Positions 40,829 through 48,989 of a stretch of 52,155 nucleotides of DNA are shown here, in pieces (positions within the stretch are counted from its first letter, which is position 1; each line of letters opens with the position of its first letter). The notes below the pieces were generated by a model, which saw nothing but the letters and a program-made list of their open reading frames with translations, did not search any database and was not told the origin of the DNA. Source of the DNA: Chitinophaga sp. S165 (GTDB lineage: Bacteria > Bacteroidota > Bacteroidia > Chitinophagales > Chitinophagaceae); contig NZ_QGTG01000018.1 of NCBI RefSeq assembly GCF_003182155.1, positions 1 through 52,155 of the forward strand. The letters run 5' to 3'. Position numbers and translations under genes: made by a program.

Positions 40829-42913
40829 ATGAGTAATAAGACTATTTTAACGAGTGTTCCGCTGTATGACCGAGACCTTAGCTGGTTATCGTTTAACTAC
40901 AGGGTACTGTGTATGGCAAATGATGATCAGGTGCCTTTATATGAGAGGATTAAATTCCTTTCCATCTTCTCTTCCAATTTAGATGAGTTCTTTCGTGTAC
41001 GGATGCCCGCTATCCTGACAGTGAACAAACTGTTGCACCGTGATCCGGATGTAGCAGGCGAGGAGATCCTTTCGCAGGATACCCTGCCGGCGATACAGAC
41101 AGAGATCAGCAGACAGCTAACGGCGTTCGGGCGTATATTGACGGGAGAGCTATTGCCTGCCCTGCGCGCCAACAATATTCATCTCTACTACAACGAGCCG
41201 TTACATGCTTTACATATTGAGCACCTGCGGGAGTATTTCCTGACACGGGTGCTCAGCTTCCTGCAGCCATTGTGGTTAAGGAAGAAGAAACCGGAAGAAG
41301 TATTCCTGGAAAATAACCAGTTGTACCTCGTGATCTCCCTTTCGGAAGATAGTACTCCGGAGATGCAGCAATACGCCCTGGTGAACATCCCCAGCGCATC
41401 ATTGCCCCGTTTCATAGAATTACCTGCGCTGGACAACGTATCTTACATTGCTATGCTCGACGATGTGATCAGGGAGAATATAGGCTTCCTGTTCCCCGGT
41501 TATACCGTGAACGGGTGTTATAGTATCAAGATCACCCGTGATGCAGAAACGGATATGAACGAACTGGCCAGCGACATCCTTGAGCAGGTAGAGACCATGA
41601 TCCAGAAGAGAGAACTGGGCATACCTACCCGCTTCCTCTACGATGCAGCTATGCCGGTAGTGTTACAGAAGCTGTTGTCAGTCTACTTCCACATCCTGCC
41701 GGAAGAAATGGTAGAAGGAGGCCGTTATCATAACCTGAAGGACCTGAACGACCTGCCTATGCCGGTTAAGTCGCCAGCCTTCACTTATCCGAAACAGCCT
41801 TCCATACAGGTACCTGCACTGGAAAAGGCGCCCCGTTTGCTGGAGGAAGTATTGAAGCGGGATATCCTGCTACATGCACCTTATCAGCGTTACGATTACA
41901 TCCTGCGTTTCTTTAACGAAGCAGCAGTAGATCCGGCAGTACAGGAAATATACATCACGCTGTACCGTATCGCTTCCAGTTCGCAGATCGCGAATGCATT
42001 GATCAGCGCCGCCCGCAACGGCAAACAGGTAACGGTGTTCGTGGAGCTCAAGGCACGCTTTGATGAAGCCAACAACATCCGCTGGGCCAAGAAGATGAAG
42101 GCGGCCGGCGTAAAGATCATCTATAGTATTCCGGGACTGAAAGTACACGCCAAGATCGCATTGGTGAAACGCCGCACCGGTTATCATTGGGATTATATGG
42201 GCCTGATGGCTACAGGTAACTTCAATGAAACGACGGCACGGTTCTATACAGACCATGTACTGATGACCGCCCACCCGGGTATTACGCAGGAATTAGAATT
42301 GTTATTCCTGTACCTGCAGGCCAGGGAGCAACCGGCTAAGTATAAGTTCCTTACCTTCCAGCATCTGCTGGTAGCGCAGTTTAACCTGATGGACCGCTTT
42401 AAGGAACTGATCAGGCGGGAGATTGAAAATGCCCGCGCAGGCAAACCTGCAAAGATCACCATCAAGCTCAATAACCTGCAGGAGAAAGAGATGATCGCCA
42501 GTTTGTATGCCGCCAGCCAGGAAGGTGTGCAGATCGATCTGATCGCCCGCAGTATCTGCTGTCTTGTGCCGGAACAACCGGAGAGCAGCAATATCAGGGT
42601 TCGAAGAATAGTTGACCGTTACCTGGAACATGCCAGGGTCTTTATTTTCCATAACAATGGCAATGAAGAGGTCTATATGGGATCGGCAGACTGGATGAAC
42701 CGTAACCTGCACAGGCGTATTGAAGTATGCTTCCCGGTATATGATCAGCAGTTGCAGGAGCAGCTGAAAGAGATCATCCGCCTCCAGCTGGCAGATAATA
42801 CGAACGCTGTAAAGCTGGACGCCGATATACAGAACATCGAAATTGTTCCGGAAGAAGGCGCACCTGTCGTAAACGCACAGCAATCCATCTACCGGTATAT
42901 ACAGTCTTTGTAG
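40829..42913 (+). CDS. ppk1: polyphosphate kinase 1
   Basis: A 694-residue PPK1 of normal length. The N-terminal domain begins DRDLSWLSFNYRVL; SIFSSNLDEFFRVRMPAI follows. The phosphorylated histidine is H440 in GLKVHAKIALVKRR; MATGNFNETTARFYTDHVL and the second catalytic histidine in MNRNLHRRIEVCFPV are intact. It makes long-chain polyphosphate from ATP, reversibly, often at the membrane. Start and stop spacing ties it to the HD-PycTM gene before it (2 bases) and, more loosely, to the thioredoxin gene after it (16 bases), so the four or five rightward genes here probably share a transcript. Confidence 0.97.
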   Translation: MSNKTILTSVPLYDRDLSWLSFNYRVLCMANDDQVPLYERIKFLSIFSSNLDEFFRVRMPAILTVNKLLHRDPDVAGEEILSQDTLPAIQTEISRQLTAFGRILTGELLPALRANNIHLYYNEPLHALHIEHLREYFLTRVLSFLQPLWLRKKKPEEVFLENNQLYLVISLSEDSTPEMQQYALVNIPSASLPRFIELPALDNVSYIAMLDDVIRENIGFLFPGYTVNGCYSIKITRDAETDMNELASDILEQVETMIQKRELGIPTRFLYDAAMPVVLQKLLSVYFHILPEEMVEGGRYHNLKDLNDLPMPVKSPAFTYPKQPSIQVPALEKAPRLLEEVLKRDILLHAPYQRYDYILRFFNEAAVDPAVQEIYITLYRIASSSQIANALISAARNGKQVTVFVELKARFDEANNIRWAKKMKAAGVKIIYSIPGLKVHAKIALVKRRTGYHWDYMGLMATGNFNETTARFYTDHVLMTAHPGITQELELLFLYLQAREQPAKYKFLTFQHLLVAQFNLMDRFKELIRREIENARAGKPAKITIKLNNLQEKEMIASLYAASQEGVQIDLIARSICCLVPEQPESSNIRVRRIVDRYLEHARVFIFHNNGNEEVYMGSADWMNRNLHRRIEVCFPVYDQQLQEQLKEIIRLQLADNTNAVKLDADIQNIEIVPEEGAPVVNAQQSIYRYIQSL

Positions 42914-42929
42914 ACAGATAAATTAACGT

Positions 42930-43442
42930 ATGCAGAAATATTTATGGTTACCCATCGTGGTAATGATGTGCACTGTAGCAACGGTACATGCACAGGAGAA
43001 GCCGCACCTGGACCTCCAGCATATCTATGACCCAACGGCAGATGCTGCTGCGGACCTGCTGAAGGCGGAACAACAAGCGGCTGCCAGCAATAAACATGTG
43101 CTGGTCCAGATCGGTGGGAACTGGTGCATCTGGTGCAAACGGTATTATAAGTTTGTCCAGGAAGATTCCACGCTGAACGCACTGACGGAGAAGAATTACG
43201 TGGTGTATCACCTGAACTACAGTAAAGAGAACAAGAACCTGCCGTTGCTGAAACAACTCGGATATCCGCAGCGCTTTGGATTTCCTGTGCTGGTGATCCT
43301 GGATGCAAAAGGCAACAGGTTGCATACACAGAATTCTGCCCTGCTGGAATCGGCTGATACGTATGATAAGGAGAAGGTAGGCGACATGCTGCAACAGTGG
43401 TCACCACAGGCACTGAATCCCGCTCATTACACAAATCAATAA
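42930..43442 (+). CDS. exported thioredoxin-fold protein
   Basis: A 170-residue protein with a signal peptide (1-22, ending VHAQ) and a thioredoxin_7-like domain. The redox motif is C66-I-W-C69 in GGNWCIWCKRY; the cis-proline region is FGFPVLVILD. It would act on disulfides in the periplasm. It starts 16 bases after ppk1 and ends 7 bases before the DUF4442 gene, so it belongs to the same transcription unit; a connection to polyphosphate is not evident. Confidence 0.9.
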   Translation: MQKYLWLPIVVMMCTVATVHAQEKPHLDLQHIYDPTADAAADLLKAEQQAAASNKHVLVQIGGNWCIWCKRYYKFVQEDSTLNALTEKNYVVYHLNYSKENKNLPLLKQLGYPQRFGFPVLVILDAKGNRLHTQNSALLESADTYDKEKVGDMLQQWSPQALNPAHYTNQ

Positions 43443-43449
43443 AGCCAAT

Positions 43450-43953
43450 ATGGAGCATCCCAACTTTCATCCTGCCGTCCGGTCATTTATCCGTTTTGCC
43501 GGACACCCGTTCAAGTTCTCCCTTTATCTTTTATGGAAATTGCCCATTGCCTGGCTGTCAGGCGTTAGATTGAAACAATTGGACGAAGGGCAGTGTATTA
43601 CAATGGTGCCTTTTAAATGGTTATCCCAGAACCCATTCCGGTCTACTTATTTCGCCTGCCTGTCTATGGCCGCAGAGATGAGCACCGGATTACTGGCAAT
43701 GATGTATGTACGAGCAGCTGCTCCTAAACGTGTATCCATGCTGGTAACAGGTATGGAAGCATCTTTTGTAAAAAAGGCAGTTGGCAGAACATGGTTCACC
43801 TGCCAGGACGGAGCAGCCATACAAGCGGCAATAGCCCGTACAGCGGAGACGGGCGAGCCGGAAACGATCACAGCGAACAGTATCGGGAAGAGCCTTGATG
43901 GCACAGTAATTGCCTCCTTCGCCATCACCTGGTCCTTCAAAGGAAAAGTATAG
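43450..43953 (+). CDS. DUF4442 hot-dog-fold protein
   Basis: A 167-residue protein of the DUF4442 group, related to acyl-CoA thioesterases. Family features are VPFKWLSQNPFRSTYFACLSMAAEMSTG and the C-terminal strand GTVIASFAITWSFKGK. The catalytic residues of the group are not defined, and I cannot name a substrate. Its start is 7 bases after the thioredoxin stop; a beta-CASP nuclease gene follows after 40 bases. Confidence 0.85.
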   Translation: MEHPNFHPAVRSFIRFAGHPFKFSLYLLWKLPIAWLSGVRLKQLDEGQCITMVPFKWLSQNPFRSTYFACLSMAAEMSTGLLAMMYVRAAAPKRVSMLVTGMEASFVKKAVGRTWFTCQDGAAIQAAIARTAETGEPETITANSIGKSLDGTVIASFAITWSFKGKV

Positions 43954-43993
43954 ACAGGATTAATTTTTACAGATCATCTTTCAAAAACACCAC

Positions 43994-45397
43994 ATGAAAA
44001 TAGCATTTCACGGAGCGGCACGTACGGTTACAGGGTCTAAACATCTTATCTCGCTAAAGAATGGCAAGAAGATCTTGCTGGATTGCGGGATGTTTCAGGG
44101 AATGGGCAGGGAAACTGATGCTATGAATGAAAACTTTGGTTTTGATGCAGCTTCAGTTACGCACCTGATCCTCTCACATGCACATATCGATCACTCAGGA
44201 CTGATACCATTACTTGTAAAAAGAGGGTTTAAGGGAAATATCTATTGTACGCCGGCCACCCGTGATCTGACAGAGATCCTGTTGCTGGATTCTGCAAAGA
44301 TCCAGGAAGATGATGCGAAGTTCACCAATAAGAAAATGAGGAAGGAGGGGAAACCGGAAATAAGCCCCTTATATACCATTAATGATGCTGAACGTAGCAT
44401 CAGCGCTCTTAAAAAAGTAAACTATAAAAGCTGGTTCCGGATAGATGAAGATGTGGAAGTATATTTCACGGATGCCGGGCACATTATAGGTAGTGCTGCT
44501 GTACATGTGCGCATCACCGAAAACGGAAAGACCACACAGATCTCCTTCAGTGGCGATATAGGAAGGTATAATGACGCTATATTAAGATCCCCCGATATCT
44601 TCCCCCAGGCAGATTACATTCTGCTGGAATCTACTTATGGCAGCACGTTACATGCGGAGGCCGTTCCTTCAGACGACCTGCTGATCAAATATATTCATGA
44701 TACCTGTAAGGTGAAGAAAGGGAAACTGATCATTCCCGCCTTTAGCGTGGGCCGTACCCAGGAACTCCTGTATTCACTGAACCGGGCAAACCTGGACGGT
44801 AAGCTGCCGAAGGTGGACATCTTTGTGGATAGTCCTTTATCCCGCGAGGCGACCGACGTGGTAAGGCATCATCCGGAGGTATTTAATAAAACAGTGGCGA
44901 AGTTGCTGGAAATAGATGATGATCCTTTTGACTTCCCGGGTTTGCATTACATCCAGACCGTGGATGAGTCAAAGGCGCTGAACTTCCGGGAAGAGCCCTG
45001 TGTCATTATTTCGGCTTCAGGAATGGCGGAAGCGGGCAGGGTGAAGCACCATATCGCCAATAACATTGCCGATAGCCGGAATACGGTCCTGATAGTGGGA
45101 TATTGTGAGCCGCAGTCGCTGGGCGGCCGTCTGATGAGAGGGGCGAAGGAAGTGTCGATCTATGGTACCCATTACGAGGTAAGGGCCGACGTTGGCGTGA
45201 TCCGTTCCATGAGCGCTCACGGCGATTATGAGGACTTGAGCCAATGGCTTTCCTGTCAGGACCCAAAAGAAGTGAAGAAGTTATTCCTGGTACACGGAGA
45301 GTATGAAGTGCAGCAGATATTCCGTAACTGGTTGTTAAAGAAGGGATTTCAGGATATTGAGATACCGGAGCGTCATTGGGAGGTTGGACTGGGATAA
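43994..45397 (+). CDS. metallo-beta-lactamase/beta-CASP RNA nuclease
   Basis: A 467-residue protein of the CPSF73-like bacterial group. The zinc motif is H62-A-H64-I-D66-H67; the further ligands are H in DAGHIIGSA and D in SGDIGRY. The beta-CASP part has AFSVGRTQELLYSL, the motif-A like DSPLS, ISASGMAEAGRVKHH and the motif-C region SAHGDYEDL, followed by LVHGEYEVQQIF. Such enzymes cut or trim RNA in the cytoplasm. Last gene of the rightward run; the space after it holds a long inverted repeat. Confidence 0.93.
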   Translation: MKIAFHGAARTVTGSKHLISLKNGKKILLDCGMFQGMGRETDAMNENFGFDAASVTHLILSHAHIDHSGLIPLLVKRGFKGNIYCTPATRDLTEILLLDSAKIQEDDAKFTNKKMRKEGKPEISPLYTINDAERSISALKKVNYKSWFRIDEDVEVYFTDAGHIIGSAAVHVRITENGKTTQISFSGDIGRYNDAILRSPDIFPQADYILLESTYGSTLHAEAVPSDDLLIKYIHDTCKVKKGKLIIPAFSVGRTQELLYSLNRANLDGKLPKVDIFVDSPLSREATDVVRHHPEVFNKTVAKLLEIDDDPFDFPGLHYIQTVDESKALNFREEPCVIISASGMAEAGRVKHHIANNIADSRNTVLIVGYCEPQSLGGRLMRGAKEVSIYGTHYEVRADVGVIRSMSAHGDYEDLSQWLSCQDPKEVKKLFLVHGEYEVQQIFRNWLLKKGFQDIEIPERHWEVGLG

Positions 45398-45442
45398 CTA
45401 AGTCCCTGTATGTCCTCTACCGGGTGTCTACTAAAACAGGAC

Positions 45443-45534
45443 TATACAAGGTTTATACAAGCTTTATCTTACGTTCATCTTACGTCTTTGAACGTAAGAT
45501 GAACGTAAGATAAAGCTTGTATAAACCTTGTATA
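45443..45534. repeat. 43-bp perfect inverted repeat
   Basis: Positions 45443-45485 and 45492-45534 are exact reverse complements over 43 bases, with loop CTTTGA. Each arm is itself a run of related units at 11-base steps: TATACAAGGTT, TATACAAGCTT, TATCTTACGTT, CATCTTACGT. It lies in the 296-base space between the convergent beta-CASP nuclease and M1 aminopeptidase genes. There is no T-run after it. The remainder of the space shows only a small AGAACT/AGTTCT hairpin near 45570 and the terminator at its right end. Confidence 0.95.
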
Positions 45535-45654
45535 ATAGGAGCTGAATTGAAGATAAGTATTAGTATAGAAGAACTTTACAGTTCTATTGCAGTGGTTCAG
45601 TATTGACTTTACAGATGAATGTTTTCTCGTTGTGCTAATATAGAGAATTCATAT

Positions 45655-45695
45655 AAAAGAAAAGGGGCTCGTTTCAGACGAACCCCTTTTCTTTT
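45655..45695. terminator. terminator overlapping the M1 stop codon
   Basis: Arms 45655-45672 and 45678-45695 pair over 18 bases with one mismatch (AAAAGAAAAGGGG outer part) and loop TTCAG; its right arm includes two bases of the aminopeptidase stop codon. Confidence 0.88.
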
Positions 45696-48228
45696 AATTC
45701 TTCAGCTCAGTGGCTACTTTCTTCATATAATCACTTTGCTTTAACAAACCCGTCTTTTTATCGGGGCTGGCCAAAGCAGCTTTTTCTTCTTTGTTTCTGG
45801 CGATAGGCTGCAGGAGGCTTACCAGGTAGTTGTTGACCATCTTGTTATTGAACAGGAGGGCCATCTGTTTGATGTCTTCCACACCTTTCAGCACTTCATC
45901 AGTGTCATCTACGATACCCAGGATCCCCAGGTATTGGATAGCAGCGTCCAGTTTGTCCTGACCGCTGGCTTCATTGAAGGTTTTGGCGAAGAAAGCGATA
46001 TCTTCTTCATTACCTTTCTGAGCATAAATAGACACGATCGCGTTGCTCAATGCGCCTTTGGAATCCTTTTCCATCTGTTTGGCCAGTGTATAGCCTTTTT
46101 CCAGGTCAAGGGCGCCCAGACTTTCCAGGGCAGCACCGGCAGCAGCATAAGAGCGGTCTTTCGCTGCGGCTTCAAAGATCGGCGTCAGTTTAACATCTTT
46201 CAGAGAACCCAGCTGGGTCAGCGCGGCAGCACGTACGGTCGCGTTATCATCCTTCTTTGCCAGTTCCTGTAAGGTAGCCAGAGTAGCTGTTTTAACTGCA
46301 GGATCGGTCAGTTTCAGGCCGTTGATAGCCAGGGCGCGCAGGCCGTAGAACTTATCTTTCAGCGCAGCAGCTATTACTTTCAGCGCAGCCGGATTGGTGC
46401 TCTGCTCCTTCAGACAGGCTTCGATAGCTTCCCGGCGGTCCAGGTATTCAGGAGCGTGGGTATACTGGAAGATGTATGAGTTGATGTCCCGGTTTTCTTT
46501 CTTAACTGCCAGCAGTACTTTATCTCCGTCGAAGTTAACCAGGTCAGGCTTTACATCGGACGGCAGGGTGAAGGTGCTTACTTTATCGAAGATGGTCACC
46601 TGGTGGCGTACTTTTTTGCCGCCGGCATAAATGTCGATGGCAACAGGCAGTTGGAAGATCTTATCGCCCTGCTGCTGTTCTACTGTAACGGTTACTGTTT
46701 TAGCAGTTTCGTTATAGCTGGATTTGATGTCCAGAACAGGGTAGCCCTGTCCGAAGTACCATTGGTTGAAGAACCAGTTCAGGTCCTGACCACTTACTTC
46801 TTCAAAGGCAAGACGCAGCTGATGTGCTTCAGCAGCCTTGAAGGCATTTGTTTTGAGGTACAGGTTCAGTGATTTGAAGAAGGCGCTGTCGCCAACTACG
46901 TTGCGCAGCATGTTCAGGATACGGCCACCTTTCTGGTAGCTGATGGCGTCGAACATATCTTCTTTATCATGATAGTGGAAACGTACCAGGTCTCTGTCGC
47001 CGGAGTACTGGGCAAATTTCTGGTAGCTCTGCATCGCTTTATACGAATGATCGTCAGCAGCGTCTTTACCATATTTGTAAGCCATCCACAGATACTCGCT
47101 GTAGTCGGCAAAAGACTCGTTCAGCGTGAGGTTGCTCCATGATTCAGCGGTTACGAGGTCGCCAAACCAGTGGTGGAACAGCTCATGTGCAACAACTGCT
47201 TCATTGTAATTATTATTATCCAGCAGTTCACGGTCGGTTTTCTGGAGGAAGTCGCCATGGATAGTAGCGGTGGTATTCTCCATTGCACCAGACACATAAT
47301 CCCTTACTACAACCTGTGAGTATTTCACCCAGGGATAGTCGTAACCGAGGATGTTGGAATAGAAGGTCATCATTTCAGGGGTATTGCCGAAAATAGCCTT
47401 TGCGTACGGCGCGTATGCTTTTTCCACATAATAGTTCACTTCCTTGCCTTTCCACTGGTCTTTAACGATAGCGAAATCGCCTACCGCCATCATGAACAGG
47501 TAAGGAGAGTGGGGAAGGTCCATTTTCCAGTAGTCGGTGCGGGTGCCGTCAGCATTGTTCTTCTGGCTCATCAGCTTACCATTGGAGAGGGTCACATATT
47601 TCTTATCTACAGTAATGCTGATCTCTTCTGTGGTTTTCTGGGCAGTACGATCGATGGTCGGGAACCAGGCGGAGGCCGATTCGGTTTCTCCCTGCGTCCA
47701 GATCTGAACTGGTTTATTCTTTACGCTGCTGTCGGGGTTGATAAAGTACAGGCCTTTAGCATCTGTAATGGCAGCGCTACCGGCAGATTTTACCTCGTCT
47801 GGACGGGCAACGTAGTCAATATATACAACGAAAGACTCTGTTCTCTGATAGGCCTTGTCCAGGGCAATATGCAGCTGGAGGCTGTCGTACTGGAACTTCA
47901 GGGGAACGTTCTTTCCACTTTTAACAATAGCTACCTGTTTGATATCCATTGCTTTAGCGTCCAGTGTGAGGGAGTCGGTCTTATAAAAATGCGGTTTGAG
48001 GGTAAGCCAGGCCTTACCAATTAAATATCTTTTAGCGTAGTCAAAGCGAACATCCAGTTTGGTGTGTACCAGGTCATGCACTTTTGTTGAGGTGGCGCGA
48101 TAGATTTTAAGGGAGGGATCTTCCTGCTGTGAGGGGGCCTGTTGAGCCGCAACGGGAGTGACATAAATGATCCCCGTAAGACTTGCAAACAGTACACTTT
48201 TTAGCGTGTGCTTCAAAGGTTTGAACAT
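45694..48228 (-). CDS. M1 family metallo-aminopeptidase, exported
   Basis: An 844-residue enzyme with a signal peptide (1-28, ending VAAQ). The substrate motif GAMEN is in YVSGAMENTTATI; the zinc site is HELFHH with H348, E349 and H352, and E371 in NESFADY. The C-terminal third is a HEAT-like stack of helices (for example ALAINGLKLTDPAVKTATL and ATVRAAALTQLGSL), as in aminopeptidase N relatives. It should remove N-terminal residues from peptides in the periplasm or at the surface. Single-gene unit; its promoter must be in the 176 bases before 48405, where I see no perfect box on this strand. Confidence 0.95.
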   Translation of the reverse strand: MFKPLKHTLKSVLFASLTGIIYVTPVAAQQAPSQQEDPSLKIYRATSTKVHDLVHTKLDVRFDYAKRYLIGKAWLTLKPHFYKTDSLTLDAKAMDIKQVAIVKSGKNVPLKFQYDSLQLHIALDKAYQRTESFVVYIDYVARPDEVKSAGSAAITDAKGLYFINPDSSVKNKPVQIWTQGETESASAWFPTIDRTAQKTTEEISITVDKKYVTLSNGKLMSQKNNADGTRTDYWKMDLPHSPYLFMMAVGDFAIVKDQWKGKEVNYYVEKAYAPYAKAIFGNTPEMMTFYSNILGYDYPWVKYSQVVVRDYVSGAMENTTATIHGDFLQKTDRELLDNNNYNEAVVAHELFHHWFGDLVTAESWSNLTLNESFADYSEYLWMAYKYGKDAADDHSYKAMQSYQKFAQYSGDRDLVRFHYHDKEDMFDAISYQKGGRILNMLRNVVGDSAFFKSLNLYLKTNAFKAAEAHQLRLAFEEVSGQDLNWFFNQWYFGQGYPVLDIKSSYNETAKTVTVTVEQQQGDKIFQLPVAIDIYAGGKKVRHQVTIFDKVSTFTLPSDVKPDLVNFDGDKVLLAVKKENRDINSYIFQYTHAPEYLDRREAIEACLKEQSTNPAALKVIAAALKDKFYGLRALAINGLKLTDPAVKTATLATLQELAKKDDNATVRAAALTQLGSLKDVKLTPIFEAAAKDRSYAAAGAALESLGALDLEKGYTLAKQMEKDSKGALSNAIVSIYAQKGNEEDIAFFAKTFNEASGQDKLDAAIQYLGILGIVDDTDEVLKGVEDIKQMALLFNNKMVNNYLVSLLQPIARNKEEKAALASPDKKTGLLKQSDYMKKVATELKN

Positions 48229-48372
48229 GATGATAATCTGATTTTGATACGAAATAACAGGTTTTATCAGATATAATTGTGAACAGAGCTGTTAATATTA
48301 ACTAAATCGTGATAATTGGCTATAAATCGGGATCATTCGCAAAGCCCGCGCCCGGTAAGTGTTTAAAAGTGT

Positions 48373-48380
48373 TATTTTTG
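48373..48380 (+). promoter_or_regulatory. -7 box of the biotin carrier gene
   Basis: TATTTTTG matches TAnnTTTG and is 24 bases before the start codon. The -33 position is GC-rich and lacks TTTG, so the promoter may need an activator. Confidence 0.45.
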
Positions 48381-48404
48381 TCGCAGTCCAGTAAAAACCA
48401 TGTT

Positions 48405-48905
48405 ATGATAAAAGCAATTGTGAATGGAGAGCAGTCGTTTGTAGTCGATACCGATAAGTTCCCTTTTACCTGTAATGACCAGCCGGTGATGTGGTCGGGA
48501 GTAGCACTTCCTAATGGTAATCACAGTGTTATACTGGACGGCAAGAGTTATGTTGCCCAGGTGATAAAGGTTGACAGGGATACGAAAACGGTCACTATTA
48601 TGATAGATCAGCAGGAATATGCGGTGGTCATAGAGGAGCCGATCGATCAGTTACTGGCGGAGATGGGCATGAAAGATGCCTTGAGCCGGAAGGTGAACGA
48701 CCTGAAGGCGCCAATGCCCGGACTGGTATTGAAAGTGCTGGTAGAACCGGGACAGGCAATTAAGAAGGGGGACCCGGTATTGATACTGGAGGCCATGAAA
48801 ATGGAGAATGTGTTCAAGGCAGCGGCAGATGCCGTGGTAAAAGAAGTGAAGGTTAAAGAGCGGACGGCGGTAGAGAAAGGGGAGGTCTTAGTTATCTTGG
48901 AATAG
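48405..48905 (+). CDS. stand-alone biotin carboxyl carrier protein
   Basis: A 166-residue protein. Residues 1-95 form a beta-rich region seen before the carrier domain in acyl-CoA carboxylases of this phylum; residues 98-166 are a biotinyl domain with APMPG (102-106) and EAMKMEN, biotin being attached to K132. The start at 48405 is set by this layout; the frame is open 96 bases further up, across the promoter. It would carry CO2 between a biotin carboxylase and a carboxyltransferase, but genes for neither are in the window, although these are usually neighbours. Confidence 0.9.
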   Translation: MIKAIVNGEQSFVVDTDKFPFTCNDQPVMWSGVALPNGNHSVILDGKSYVAQVIKVDRDTKTVTIMIDQQEYAVVIEEPIDQLLAEMGMKDALSRKVNDLKAPMPGLVLKVLVEPGQAIKKGDPVLILEAMKMENVFKAAADAVVKEVKVKERTAVEKGEVLVILE

Positions 48906-48989
48906 ATTTTGTAAATATAATTAGTTAATCAATCAATCATAAGCGATCTGGAATGACGGATTTGTCCGTCATTCGTAGTTATTTAAGAA

